A stretch of DNA of 64,000 bases from Cladocopium goreaui (GCA_947184155.2 CAMXCT020006445.1:1016723-1080722), one strand, 5' to 3'; positions 10,538-22,945 are shown, numbered from the stretch's first letter. The notes: generated by a model from the letters alone, not told the origin. Translations and numbers: made by a program.

Positions 10538-12425
10538 ATTGGGATGCGTCCACCTTGACGCTCAGGCTTCCAGGCATCCATGCTGCCAGAAGCGGAGTCC
10601 GGGACCCTAAGCTGCTGACTTTGGGAGATGCTTTGATGGAAGAGGATCTTCTAAGGCCCCAGGTACATAATATATACATATATATATATATACAGTAAAA
10701 TTATGTTGAATCAAAAAATCAAAGAATATCCTAGACGTTTTGTTTGCACACACTTTTGTCTAAGTCCAAACTGAAATACCCCCAAGAAGTTATCGGTTGC
10801 GTTTTTTTTATCATCCATGGCCCGTGTCCAACAGAAACGAAGTTTGCCCCATGGCCCGTGTCGCATCAATGGTGGTCCCCCAAGGCGACAGACCTATCGC
10901 ACGCCTGATGAAGTGCTCTTCGGGCTGGCGTACACCACGTGGGGTTCCCCCAGTGGGATCATGAAGGGATCGAGGTTTTCACCTGGTGGGCTCAGAGGTG
11001 TTTTTAGCCATGAATTGGAAACACATGGTAGGTTATATGGTGATTATATGAGACTATATAATGGAGGTATCTTAAACCCAGAAATGGCAAACTTGCTTTT
11101 TTGGTGGTTTTGTGGTTTTGAACTTCACTATATTTGATGTCATCATATGCCATCCATTGGTGCACAGTTATGTCAGCGCAAGGGCCTTTTGCTCTCAGGT
11201 TGATGCTCAACACAGACATGCACAACAAGCAGGTGGTTCTGCCCTCAGAAGTATCGACACTTGCTTTGGACCACAGATTTGGCCAAGTTTTAACATGTTT
11301 TAACTATTGACATGCATCTACACATGATTTTCAACCATTGGTGTATCCCATGTTGACCCACAACCAATAATGATATATGTGCAGAGATACAGATGAAACA
11401 AGATCCCAGCATATCAGCATGTATCCTGGTCTTGTTAGGTGGATCAATTATAATTCCGCTGCTAAGGCCCAGAAGATGTGGGACAACAAGAAGTTTGCCC
11501 GGGTGCCCGATGGGGTGAAGACACGTGGCAGGAGATGGGGATGAGCCACTGCTGGGGGTGGGAGGTTGACACATCACTTTTTGTTAACAACCCTCTCAAT
11601 TTGGTGATGTGTGTAAAGGAATTGTGCTGACCTAGGCTTTTCGGTCAGGAAGGTTCTTGTCCATGACAATTTCAAGCAACTTACTCGCCATCAATCTAGC
11701 AGAATCCAGCACATTGAATGCACATTGAATGCCCTTGAGTGCCCGTTGCATTGAGGTTGGCGCTGGAAAGGGCTGTGGTGTGTGAGGTGCACAGAAACTG
11801 CTTTTCAACACCTTGTGACTCGTGACCTCTTGATTTCACGGTCGGGATGAATGTTTGTCTCCATGGATCAACATTTATGGTTCAGCAGATGTTGGTTCAT
11901 AACGATCATCAAGCGGATGTTTCATATATTTACTGTTTGATTTTGCTTTCATATTTTTTTGGGGTCATGAGTCATGAGTCACTCACTGCCCATACTTCCA
12001 GCACTTACCGAGGACTGGTGGGTTGATGGCTCAAATCTACAAGAACATCCAGGGCGTCACTTGGCTCACCGTGGCATAAGATGACACGTGTTAGCCTGCC
12101 AGCTGCCTGAAGTAGTAGAACGGCTACCTGAAGTGTAGATGATAGAGTTTGGACATTGTTTTATAATCGGATATTTCAGGTAAACGGTGGAGTAAACATC
12201 GCTAAACAGATTGTTGAACTGGAGTCCAGGAGGTGCTTTACTTTCCAGGACCGTGAAGCCATGGCCAAAGCAAGGACATCCACCCCACCATGCAAACCAA
12301 GGAAGAGATTTGATTTTCCTGCAGTGAGCGTGGACAGGATCCACAGGGATTGCTGGATTTCCTCAGCAGACGTCCATGTGTTCGAATCCTTGGCAGCAAC
12401 CAGCCCAATGAGGCATCTAGGGTAA
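10538..12425 (+). CDS. Sec7-domain (ARF guanine-nucleotide exchange factor) gene, partial exon chain
   Basis: Four exons read in phase. The first is a segment ending about 10940 (RTPDEVLFGLAYTT, donor GTGGGG), followed by 11199-11232 (LMLNTDMHNKQ), 11467-11514 (AQKMWDNKKFARVPDG, donor GTGAAG) and 12002 to about 12050 (HLPRTGGLMAQIYKNIQ). Joined, they follow the Sec7 consensus order: a hydrophobic strand, MLNTDxHN, xKMxxxxFxR, then (D)LPxxxLxxIYxxI. Sec7 domains activate ARF GTPases by GDP-GTP exchange at Golgi or endosomal membranes. A possible upstream exon lies at 10538-10662 (strong T-rich acceptor, donor GTACAT) and a possible downstream one at about 12251-12425 after a CTTTACTTTCCAG acceptor; both are uncertain. 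The N-terminal half of the domain, including the catalytic Glu motif FRLPGEAQ, was not found, so it is either in missed exons or lost. Confidence 0.6.
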
Positions 12426-14687
12426 TAAGGTAATCAAGCTTTTGAGGAATCAATAAATAAAGCAAGCAACCAACCAATCTTAACCAATTCTTACCAATCA
12501 TCAACTACTTGTAGATGATCTTGTGTATACACACACACATATATATAAACCATGTAAGCAATTTGTAGTAAACCCTTCCCAATCAAACCAATCAACCAGA
12601 CAAGGAAATCCACTTGCACCAGCTATCGTCATAACCAAGACCTGATAACCTGGCCATCACGGAGCTGATGACCTGCTCTAGGTGGCCATGTGAACATCCC
12701 AAATGATGCAAGATCTGCCTGGATGATTTATGTTTGGTTCCATGAAGGTACTCGACATATACTCGACATGAATGTAGAAGATGTAGAGACGAACTTTTTA
12801 CTTATGTATTTGGCTTGGTGATGGTGGGCGTTAGCGTAACCCAAGATTTCAATTTACATGAAAATCGAGCACATCAAAAGTCCGGTTTGATGTAGTGCAT
12901 GTGCCGCTGATAGGGCGCCTCAAAGCTTTGGGTTGTCAGGTTACCATCTCTCAGGTTGTAGTCTCACCAATGTACCCGACAAGCAAAAAAGTGTTGCTGT
13001 GCAGGACGTGGAGTGTGGGCACTGGAATCAGGAGTCACCAATTAAAGCCGGACACTGTTGCCCGTTTTGGAAATCATGTTTGAACTACATATGGGTTAAT
13101 AAGAAGTGAAATCTATGGGAGGGTTTGCCAGATTATAGCTGCAGTTGCAGCAAACTGCCCTTGATACTTTCAGTAGTGCTGTTCGCACAAGTTGTGTTTG
13201 TAGAAGCAGGGGTAGCAGCAGGTCACTCTTTTTTTGGCTGCCTCTTTGGACAAAAAGGGGGTTTGGGTTGAGAGTATGGCACAATGAGGTTCCAACCAGA
13301 ATGTTGGCTCTCAACCAGATTTCTGTGAGCATGTGTGCAGTGTTGATTGTGAATGCCATTGTTGATGGTCAGTATGCCTTGGTCATATGAAGTGATATGA
13401 TGTCCCTCCAGTGTGTTTTACATCATGCTATTTGCTATATATGCTGCCATAAGAACGTTAGCTCTCCCAACCAAACCTTCAAATGGATGAAATCGGGAGT
13501 TTCAAAGGCCTTTCAGTTTGCTAGGATTATAGTTGAGAAATAGTTGAGAATATCACTTGTTCGAACCAAAGTGTCCATCCTTTCTTGGCTCAGGCGCCCT
13601 ACTTTTGGTAGGCGCAAAGGTTCACAAATGCCTGAAACGTTTCACCCGACCGGGGCGTGCGATCGCTCCCGCGAGTCGTGAAGGCTGCTGAGTCGGTTGG
13701 ACTTCATTGGATTTCTGAATGATGATCAATTGGATCGGAACAGACAGTATCGACAGAAAGCCTCAACTGCGATTTGATTCTGAGTGGGATTGTGTCATAA
13801 CTAGAGTAACTTATCCATGTCCTCGGCCTAATTGGTAATTTTCATCCACGTATCATTTCAGGGCCTCGCGGTTGAAGCAGATGTTTTAAAGTTATGGAGT
13901 ACTTTCTGATGAATTACTGGGTCACATCCACTATACTGTATACAATTCCTTGATATTTCTTGATACTTCACATGGTGGCCCCACAAAACCCAGATGCAGA
14001 TGCACTGCACGGTCTGCTGGTACAGGCCCGTGGTGAATGGCCAAGCCTTTCACCTGGGACTTCGAACCCAGAAATGTGACCTTCAAACTGAGGGTGCTCG
14101 GATACCCCAAGGGCCAGAGACGAGGGGAGGCTTCAGATGTGGCTGCAGTGGCAAGAGTATAGGGAAGCTTGTGACATTAGATGTTCAAACTGCACAAAAC
14201 ATAACCGGAACCAAAATAAGTGGGAGGCATGTGGGAAACGTATCAGTATGGTTTTTGGCATGTTTCACGATTTCAATTTGAAATCTTTAACTCTCATTGC
14301 GTGTTCCATTCTTTGGCTGAAGCTTTTCAGATGCACATGCTTGGCCCTTGTGATGCCACTTCATTGGCTATCAGCCGAGGCAAGCTAGCGTCCATCCATC
14401 CCTGACGGGCTGCACCGTGTCCATGTGGGGGGCCGTAAGATGGGCTGCGTGGGGCGGTTGTCCGTGGATGGTGGCCTAGCGCGCAACCACTGTAGTGGAT
14501 GATGATAAGGCGCCTCGGGAAACAATATAGGATGGTGGTGATAATGTAATCAATCAGATCCACATTGTTTTGTTATACTTTGTGTCTGAATGCTGATGAT
14601 TGGATCAGAAACCGTCGCTTCACCTGAGCGCACTGGGAACCCCAAGTTACCTCACCTGTCAATTTCTTAGAAGTTGTTCCGCCTTCT
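12426..14687 (+). other. spacer with weak exon candidates
   Basis: Possible exons lie near 13163-13220 and 13995-14070 after acceptor-like CAG sites, but two frames are open in each and they could not be linked. The rest looks non-coding. Confidence 0.3.
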
Positions 14688-14709
14688 TAAGCCATTTGGA
14701 AGCTCAAAG
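14688..14709 (+). promoter_or_regulatory. possible relict spliced-leader sequence upstream of HNH gene 1
   Basis: AAGCCATTTGGAAGCTCAAAG lines up with the 3' part of the conserved dinoflagellate spliced leader (GTAGCCATTTTGGCTCAAG) with one base missing and a few inserted. It ends 17 bases before the ATG at 14727. If real, it marks an mRNA that was trans-spliced, reverse transcribed and reinserted. Confidence 0.35.
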
Positions 14710-14726
14710 CAAGCTTCCTTCGTGAT

Positions 14727-15953
14727 ATGGCCCCTGTTGTGATTGGAAGGTTGAGAAGTTGCCTCACGCCATGCTCATTCCTGGGATTCAGGATCGTTTT
14801 TCGACAACTGTCGAGTGAAGCAACTCAAAGATCCAGCGCTGAAAAATACTGGCAAGTCAGCTCACATGGCCGATGCTGTGACACAAGAGGACAAATCAAG
14901 TTGGGGCATTTGAAGGCTGATGGCTATGCCCAGGTGAACATTTTGGGTCACTTCTTCCGAGTCCATCGTTTGGTAGCATTTGCTTTTTTTGGCCCACCCC
15001 CGAGCAAAGACGCCTGGCAAGTGCACCATAGAGATGGGGACCGATCAAACAACCATATGAAAAACTTGGAGTATGTCACATGCAGCCAAAATGTTCGCTT
15101 TTCTTTTTTAAACCCTTCCAGAACCGGGTCCGGTCCAGCGCAATCCAAGCCAGTCATGTGTCGACCGATAGGGTGCGAAACTTGGACCACCTACTCATCG
15201 GTCACACAAGCAGCACAAACACTTCAATTGTCCATTGGAACGGTGTCCAAATGCTGCAGGGATGAATGTCCAGCCAAAGGTTTGGAGTTCCGCTTTCGAA
15301 AGTCAGCTGACCACAACCTGGAAGGAGAGGAGTGGCGGCCAATGCTGGATCCGGAATCAGGTGTTGAGGTACCTGGAAGGATGGTCAGTTCACTTGGCCG
15401 AATCAAGTCAAGGAGTGGGGTGGTTCACAGAGGCCATCTTTCCAAGCAGGGATACTATGAAACGAAAATCATTGCAGATCCAGTTGCAAAAGGACAACTT
15501 GTTCATCGCTTGGTTGCAATTGCTTTTCTGGGCTATCCCCGTAGTGAGAGGCACATTCAGGTAAATCACAAAGACGGAAATAAAGGTAATAATGCAGTTG
15601 TAAATTTGGAGTACGTAACTGCATCTGAGAATGCAATCCATCGCTCTAGAATGGTGCAAAGCAACTCCGAGAGAAAGGGTGGCATGTCGCCTCTCGCAAA
15701 GCCGGTTTGGAGCAGAGAATTTGGAAGTACTCATGAATGGACGTGGCACCCATCCATGACACAAGCAGCAGATGCGTTGGGCGTACGGTTGGGGAATATA
15801 TCAGCATGCTCTCGAGGGCTCCAGAGACAGACAGGAGGCTTCGAGTTTCACCTTGCAGATGCAGAAGTTGTATCCAAACTGATTCCAGGTGAAGAATGGC
15901 GGAAGGTGGACCTGCCATTGCTTCTGCAAGAGAAGTGGCTCAGATCGAGCTGA
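14727..15953 (+). CDS. tandem NUMOD4-HNH-NUMOD1 protein 1, likely mitochondrial
   Basis: Intronless, 408 residues. Residues 1-38 are basic and non-acidic until the FRQLSSE motif at 25-31, typical of a mitochondrial presequence. Two modules follow. Module 1: NUMOD4-like YWQVSSHGR (41-75), HNH_3-like domain 79-126 with VHHRDGDRSNN, NUMOD1-like helix-turn-helix 155-190. Module 2: EEWRPM...VSSLGR (201-250), HNH 259-306 with VNHKDGNKGNN and NLEYVTASENAIH, NUMOD1-like 342-376. Module 1 lacks the last conserved His (QNVRFSF instead of ENxxH), so only module 2 looks catalytically complete. HNH/NUMOD proteins are best known as phage and organelle homing endonucleases; NUMOD regions bind DNA. The protein ends with GEEWRKVDL, resembling the start of a third module. 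Paralogues lie at 28279 and 31631. Confidence 0.85.
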   Translation: MAPVVIGRLRSCLTPCSFLGFRIVFRQLSSEATQRSSAEKYWQVSSHGRCCDTRGQIKLGHLKADGYAQVNILGHFFRVHRLVAFAFFGPPPSKDAWQVHHRDGDRSNNHMKNLEYVTCSQNVRFSFLNPSRTGSGPAQSKPVMCRPIGCETWTTYSSVTQAAQTLQLSIGTVSKCCRDECPAKGLEFRFRKSADHNLEGEEWRPMLDPESGVEVPGRMVSSLGRIKSRSGVVHRGHLSKQGYYETKIIADPVAKGQLVHRLVAIAFLGYPRSERHIQVNHKDGNKGNNAVVNLEYVTASENAIHRSRMVQSNSERKGGMSPLAKPVWSREFGSTHEWTWHPSMTQAADALGVRLGNISACSRGLQRQTGGFEFHLADAEVVSKLIPGEEWRKVDLPLLLQEKWLRSS

Positions 15954-16710
15954 CTGGGAAGAATTTCCTGCCCAGGTGGTAATGCCTGGTGACCATCCGG
16001 CCTCCTGGCCCTCGGGTGAAGTGGCCGAAGTCAGACGCTTTGGCAAGAGGGCACCGCCGATCCTTTCAGATTGAGGCCAACTTTATTTAAAGAATGTTTT
16101 GGGCCGAGTTGGCGCCGTGACCTGAAAGCCTGTTGCTATCCCTGTGTGGGTAAGCAGTAAGCTTGCAAAAATGTGCGCTGAACAATGCAGACATGGGACA
16201 TTGGCAACGGGTTTTTGGAATCTTGGGGCGGATTTAGTTTATGGATATTTATGGCATTTTATGGCTTTGAGGATTTGCGGACGGGAAGCTGCAGATAAAG
16301 CAGCAAAGGTGCTACAGGTTCTACAATAGTCATGGTGCAAACCCGCTGGAACGGCTGCAAGTTGGTATTTCGTTGTAGGAGACGAATGTGTCCTCACCTC
16401 AAGGCCCATGGATCAACATACTGTAGGCGAGACAAAACAACTAAAATCAAGCATATGATCCAGGCAGTACAATCGCCCCCATACAACCTTGTTGTTCATG
16501 TTCTCCCGGATTACCTTAAGCAAAATGCAACAAACAGAAACATTGACATTTATGTGAACTCTCATTGCAAAGATTGATTTTCAACGTCCTGCAACACAAA
16601 GAAAGAAAAAATGCTAACTGAAGATGTGAGGTTTTCCATCAGGTTCCCATCCGTTCCTGGTCCGTTCCCCCTCTTTTGAAGCACCACTGCCCCACCCACG
16701 TCCCACCCAG

Positions 16711-17885
16711 ACCTTTCCTGGACGCCAACGGCGCCTTGACGAGTTCCGTCTCCGCGAGCCTGAGCTCGGGGGAGGTGGAGCAACGGCAGGTGGGGTCCCT
16801 GGGACGATGTGTTGCACAGTGATTTGTTTGATTTTATATGTTTGGTTGATTGTCTTGCTTTTCACCCTCACACTTTTGTTTAAGATAAAATTAATTTGTT
16901 TTTTTGTTGTACTTAATTTGGTTGCTTATTGGCCCGTGCATTTGGACCCACCTGCCTCACCCACCTTAGCTTCCTTCCTTTTTGGTTCTACAGGCGGCAC
17001 CCAGAGGTGGGCAGAGGCTGAATCTGGAGAAGGAGATTGGTAGTTTCAACGTTCTGGAGCTCAGCAGGGAAGAGAACGTGCCCAAGTGCTGGATCCAATG
17101 TTTGGAACACTGGAAAATCATCACTTGGTTGATGGTAAGATAATCAAGAGAAATTAAAGATAAATCGGAACATGAGGAGATCCTAATTAGGACTCACATC
17201 ATCCTTACCAAACAACATGAACCGACATTTGTCATTTATCATTACTAGTTTGATCATCAACTATATAACCTTTGATATCAAGAGCATTCAAAGCTAAGTT
17301 ATTAAACACTATATAACTAGGTAACCCCAAATCCCATCCAGAATCTGAACATCAAACATATTATCCCAACTTAAATTTAGCACAACTATAGCAGCTACCC
17401 CAAAAAACCTTCCGTGGAAAACCTGTTTCCCCAAAGGTGAGCTTAGACTTCGTCAAGGGCATTCAGACCGCCAAGCTCCCCATCAGCGTCACCTTGGATG
17501 GCACGGGGCCCAGGTGATCTGTACGGACCCAAGTCATGGATGGTGCTGGTTAGATTGTTATTTAAGGGAGTTTACCAATTTATATTGAGTGGATAGACCA
17601 TACATAGACACAATCAAAATATAGATCTGACAATTTACGAGTTTATATATTTTTACATTATAGATCTGAATGTGTCCAAAAATAGTGTCAAACGAATTGA
17701 TCAGGTGGATAGACCATACATCGTGGATGATGTGGGAGATAGTGTTTGGACCACAGACTATTCTATATGAGTTGAACATGTTCTCGATGGGTTGCAGTCC
17801 ACAAAAACTTGTAGAAGAAACTTCAAATGTGCCGTTGCTCATGAAATTTATGGAACCCGCAAATTCGCAGACATCCTGCTTTTAG
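16711..17885 (+). CDS. unrecognised gene, last four exons
   Basis: Four exons agree in phase: 16711-16789, 16994-17134, 17437-17513 and 17798-17885, the last ending in TAG. Donors are GTGGGG, GTAAGA and GTGATC; acceptors are CCCAG, CTACAG, CCAAAG and TTGCAG. Recognisable stretches are FLDANGALTSSVSASLSSGE, LNLEKEIGSFNVLELSREEN, LDFVKGIQTAKLPISVTLDG and VPLLMKFMEPANSQ. I recognise no domain. In the last exon a second frame is also open and ends at a possible donor (TTTTA then GTGAAA), so the gene might continue instead of stopping at 17885. Upstream exons were not identified; HNH gene 1 ends 760 bp before. Confidence 0.5.
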
Positions 17886-19032
17886 TGAAAGCTTTGAATT
17901 GGTAGGAGTCATCATTCTTCGGACTATGATATGTATGCTGTATGCTTAATTTAATCCTTTTCATAATTCCACCAGTGTTGGGAAAACGTTTCTATATTAT
18001 AGCTTTTTTTCCGTTAGTTTCAGCAGATCATGCAGTTCATGCACTTTTTTGGCCCTCTTTTGCTAAATCATGCTTTATGTACTATAGTTGATAACGAGGT
18101 TCCAAAACCCTATACCAACGCCAAAGCCACCACGATATCTCCTTCAACTCGTGCCATCAGCAGCCCAGCGAGGTACCCAGCAGGTGGTCAGCGAGGTGAA
18201 GGGGGCCCGCAGATATTGGAGGGTAGTGACATATAATGACAGGTGCTCAGAGAAATCTATAGGCAACACGGCGGAAAAATATGCACCGGACAGATCAAAG
18301 TTAAGTAACTTCAACAACTTCAAATGAGGAAAATGTGAAAGCACTTTAGGGATCTATAGGGCAGATGAATGCCAGCAATGCGAGAAATACGTGATGCATC
18401 AGACTGGCATGTCCACTTTTTCTATTGCATTGTTATACCCGGCATGGTGCATACAATTCCACCATATGTTAATCCAAACGGTTTTTGGGGCGTTTGTCAT
18501 GTTTATATAATAGATGATCAATTAATATCATATTTTATCGCAGTCGCCACTTGCCCACATTTCACCAGGCTCAGCCCATTGCAACTTGACATGAACCAAT
18601 ATCCATCCATGCACGATGCTGCGGCACCCATGTGGTAGGCCAGAATCTGCTTGGGCCCTCTGTTGCTGGCGGGAAGCCCAGCCTTGAGCCCCGAGACCTA
18701 TCGACCCGGTGAACCTGCCAGGTGGAGTTGAGACTCGGGGGTTGGCAGGGCCAGGGTTGGGAAGACCAGGGGAGGGTTTAAGCTTTCTTTTTGGAGCAAA
18801 TAATGTGCTGGAATTGAAAGCCGCAATTTTTCACTTCGATATCTCCAATGATCTCCAATGAGTTGCTGGAACAACAATGGATTGTAAAGCAAGCTGCAAT
18901 TTGAAGGACACAACTCTTGCTATGCAAAAACATAACAAAAGCCATCCGCACCACATCATATTCCAACATATTCCGACCATTCAACATTCTTCAGCCACAG
19001 CCCTATTATATACCCAGCCACCTGCCAGCCAG

Positions 19033-19139
19033 GTCCAAACGCTTGCGCCCCACCCACAGCGTGTCGGCCACCTTCACAGAATCGGTGGGCGTCCGGAAGC
19101 CCCAACTGGGCGCGTCAGGGGGAGCAATTTTTGATGATG
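19033..19139 (+). CDS. candidate internal exon
   Basis: After GCCAG the frame encodes SKRLRPTHSVSATFTESVGV and a glycine-rich end, closing near a GTTCAG donor. Composition is protein-like and GC is higher than in the flanks. No family is recognised. Confidence 0.35.
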
Positions 19140-19414
19140 GTTCAGGGGGAAATTGTTGAAGGACATGTTTAGAATAAATTTCTGAGGTGGGTTGAGTTTT
19201 GTTTTGTTTTTTGTTCATGATTCATGGGGTTTAACATGTTTGCCGTTGAAGATGCTGTTTTTTGACGTGCCATTTCTCAACTACCGCTTGGCTTTTTGAA
19301 GGCATGGCATGTCCATGTCCTGTGTGAACACAGGTCCAGCCATTGCAAATCTAAGGCCCATCAAATCTCAACTTTGTTTGTGTTGGTTTTGGTATCAAAC
19401 CTGCTATATTTTAG

Positions 19415-19533
19415 GATCTCAAGTAACATGGCCGGTGACAGCCATGACAACGGCCAAGATCGCTGGTCTCTACAGCTTGGAGGTCTTTGTGGGAAGCTCA
19501 GCCATTCTGTTGCTCCCCCCAGCCCCAACAGAT
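19415..19533 (+). CDS. candidate internal exon
   Basis: After TATTTTAG the frame contains TTAKIAGLYSLEVFVGSSAI followed by a Leu-Pro stretch, and reaches a GTCAAT donor. It could be a short membrane-proximal or hydrophobic core segment. No family is recognised, and its link to the exon at 19033 is not established. Confidence 0.35.
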
Positions 19534-20174
19534 GTCAATATATTCTGATTGCTGCTTGGAACGTATAGCTTTGTCTCAGCTTTGTCTCAAAATGGTGGAC
19601 ACGCCAGCATTGCATTTTATCATTTTTTTATGAGGAAAGAACGTGAGGTGACTGTTTTTTGGAAGGGTCAAATTACCATATTCTTGGACTACCCCCATCT
19701 AGTTATATAGGTTGTCCCACGCCACTGAGGTCATAACAGACAAGCCAATGCTGAGCCAGGAGATGCTTACGTTTCTCAGCTGGATGGGAAAATGTTGTGC
19801 TGCTTCAAATGTTTTTTGGGGAAATGGTGCGGGTGAAGGCACACAAACTGAGGATATCTTAGGATATGTCAGGATTTCTTAGGATCATTAGAGACTTGAT
19901 TGGCTTGTTGCATGAGGCACCTTGGAAAAGCATTGACAAGCGCTGTGGTCACCTGTGGTCGTTTGCCTATTTTTCTAAATAGAGAACTGCCATGTCAAAT
20001 GTCCAGCTATCTAGGGTTAGTCATGTGTATTAATCAGCGGGGTTGGTTCCAACCACTTTCTACTTCATCCATTTATATATATATATATATATATATATAC
20101 ATGCTTTCAGTTGCTATCATGCTCGGGCAAATCTTAGATCTTTAGTGACTGCCTGATATGACTGCAGAGTGAAG

Positions 20175-20309
20175 ATTCAAATCCTGGGAGATTATCAATC
20201 CCAACGGCGACAGCGGACTGAGGCGCTTGATGCCCGCGTGCTTCCGAGTAGAAATGGTGCGAGGCCTTCCGAATGAGTTGGAGGCTGAGAGGGAACGTCA
20301 GTGCACAGG
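20175..20309 (+). CDS. candidate internal exon
   Basis: The frame reads WEIINPNGDSGLRRLMPACF then RVEMVRGLPNELEAERERQC, compact and charged like a folded domain, and closes at a GTGTCA donor. An overlapping frame after GCAG is also open to a stop at about 20259, so frame choice rests on composition only. Confidence 0.35.
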
Positions 20310-20324
20310 GTGTCAGCACATTAC

Positions 20325-20446
20325 TTTTTATTCAAACCTACATACAGCACATGTATGTCACTGAGTGTACATGATAACATGACATGTTTTTTTTATTAAA
20401 ACCTACATACAGCACACGCACATCACTGAGTGTACATGATAACATG
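20325..20446. repeat. tandem duplication of about 57 bp
   Basis: Two copies (20325-20381 and 20389-20446) share ACCTACATACAGCACA and CACTGAGTGTACATGATAAC, differing at a few sites, separated by a short T-rich spacer. It is a local duplication with no coding content. Confidence 0.8.
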
Positions 20447-21205
20447 TGGTTTTATATCATCTATTCGTTTCTCATTGTGTCCTTTCATATTTGATCCAGC
20501 TTCCTTGGCCTAGATCCAAGGCTCTGACACTAGGCCCTAGGCCCTAGGTGTTGAGGAGTCCCAGGAGGTTGATGGCTCTCGCACTGAGGAAGTCCCTGCC
20601 AGACACCGCAAAGGAAGCGATGTCGGTTGTGGTCGCTGTTGGGGGTTTGGGTTGGAGGCTTGGACGTAGGTTTTTTTAAGCTTGTAATGCGGGCATAGTA
20701 ATACCATCCTGTACTACCCAACAGCAGGCTTACCACATAATTTGTTGTGAATGTAAGTAAGGGGGGTTGTAGATTGCAACTGCTATCCAACTGCTTGATC
20801 TTTTGTCAGCTGTCCATGTCAGACGCAAGGGTCGTGAACGTTTTCTCAGCAGATTTCTCTTTCAGTTGAGCCTCAGATGTCACACGGGTTTCTACACCTC
20901 ATTCTTATTATCCACAGGATGGCCATCCCATCAATGTCGAATGGGATCCCCCAATGTTGAGACCCCCCAATTTCCATACTGCTCAGGGGGTTCCTATGGG
21001 AGAGGTATTGGTCAGCCTGTGATTTGTCATTCAGATAGAATGAGATACAACTACTTTTGCAATCATTTAGCATTTCTTATTAGCCACCAATTGACATTCA
21101 AGAGACATTAATTATACAATTTGTTGTTCTTGACCAAATTTAAACTCAGAAAACTGAAACAACATTTTCACCAACAGAGAAACGTCAAGTTCTACCAATC
21201 TCCAG

Positions 21206-21331
21206 CTTTTCACGGATCAACCCTTGACCTCGCAGGAAGTCTTCGTGGAGGTCTACCCGAAGCTCAGCAGCTGCTCGGAGGCCTTGCGTCGGCAACTCAG
21301 GCGATGGATGGAGCCACGGATGGTTTCAGAT
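21206..21331 (+). CDS. candidate internal exon
   Basis: Forty-two codons in phase 0 between TCCAG and a GTGGGT donor. The peptide starts LFTDQPLTSQEVFVEVYPKL and continues SSCSEALRRQLRRWMEPRMV, an amphipathic, arginine-rich segment. No family is recognised. Confidence 0.4.
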
Positions 21332-22470
21332 GTGGGTCGAATTCGTTCAGATTGTAGATATGGTTTTCATATGTGTTGATTTGATTGGTGGTGTTTGCAT
21401 GTAAGTCAGGTGCAATCTGATAATCAGACCCGAACCATTTGAAGACACATTGAGCATCTGGCTTTGACGCTGAGCTGTCCCTGAGGTGAGACATGCCCCC
21501 GGATGCAATCAGAAAGAAGGTTCTGAAGGGCCAAGGGTTGTGGCAATCAGATGGGCGCTAGACATGATAGGACTAGAAGAAAATGAGTCAAGTTATGATC
21601 TGTGTTTTGTTTCAACAGTTTTCTTTACACACTATGCTGTAATAGGGTTTGAGTCATCACAGGCGTGATGCAAACAAATTATTTGTGTGCGGGGATGTTG
21701 CTGATGTTGCAATGCTTGTGGTCGTTGCAAGAGCTTTTGGACAGATATGTGATGAATTGTGATGATATGTCCCATAGGATCCATGTATGCTATATATATG
21801 GTAACATTTACCATCAATACCCCAAATGTTAGCATATATACCATACATGGATCCTATGGGTGTATACACCAATTTCCGGTGTATTGATGTCAATTCACTC
21901 CAAGAATCCTCTGCCCGAAGGCCGCACAATACATCAGCAGACTTCACGGATCCAGTCGTATGGCATGGCGCTCGGTTCTGGGAGTCATGCAATGCAGTTT
22001 AAAAACATTGCTCCCAACCAACGGGTCGTCATGCAAGACCAACCGGGTTGAAAAAATGCAAGGAAACACTGTGCTGGAAGCCAACAAGAATTGATATACT
22101 GTACCTGAGCCGCCTGCTTGCCCAGTACTCCCTCAGATTAATGGTGTTTTTTATTGTTGCCTGTAGCGTCATTCAGCACGATCGTTCCCACCTGAACCTT
22201 GTTAGAGTGGCTAGAAATGAAGGTCCCATCATACCCCATCTAAGCTTCGCCATTCCCATATATATATATATATTTCTTCTAAAGCTCTACAACCTTAGTG
22301 ACAGAAATCTACGATTAGCCTATCTTAGACTAGCATAGATTGCCATGCCCATATATCTACAAACTGTTGTTTTGAATCCCAATGTTTGTTGCTAGAGGTT
22401 GCTTTAAGTCATTTAGTGGCTTGGCATCTAAGGCAGCCATGAACCGTTTATCCCACCATGCCCCACCCAG

Positions 22471-22553
22471 GTTGCTGGGCTTCGCTCCACCACACGCCCT
22501 GCGCGAATGGCTACAGCATGAGGGGCTGGTCGTGGAGGCTGGCAAGTCGCCAC
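22471..22553 (+). CDS. candidate internal exon
   Basis: After CACCCAG the frame reads LLGFAPPHALREWLQHEGLV up to a GTGTGG donor. It resembles the exon at 33865-34053 (LLGLGPEDLRVWLEQHGLEM), so the two may be paralogous. No family is recognised. Confidence 0.35.
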
Positions 22554-22815
22554 GTGTGGGAAGTGGGTGGTACTTGTGATGTGGTTATTTCACTTGGCAA
22601 TATCGAACCATGGGGGTATAGATGTGGCATATCAAACCACAAGATATATGATTTTTTGTTTCATCATGTCGCTTCTCCTTGGTTCAAGGATGCGCAAGTG
22701 GTGTTCCACACGAGTAGCCAGACACCATGAAATTGGTATGTGACAATGTGGGTCCGTGAGTTGGGATTGTAGGTGGCTTTTACTTGTCACACCTTGATTG
22801 CTCTCACTGCAGCAG

Positions 22816-22945
22816 GTTTCTGACCAGCAGCTGGATGACCCTGTAGTGGTTTTGTTTGATGTCACTTCAGCATGGCAGGTGCACGATCGCGACCCCAAGG
22901 ACAAGGTGCGGGATGCATGTGTGGCGTTGGGTCACTTGAAACCCG
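22816..22945 (+). CDS. candidate internal exon
   Basis: The frame after AGCAG encodes DDPVVVLFDVTSAWQVHDRD then PKDKVRDACVALGHLKPG, ending at a strong GTATGT donor. A beta-strand-like VVVLFDV followed by charged loops suggests a globular enzyme or ATPase core, but no signature motif is complete. Confidence 0.45.

Noticed and set aside
12365-12400. GTGTTCGAATCC resembles a tRNA B box
   Set aside because: No A box or stem upstream, and it lies in a likely exon.
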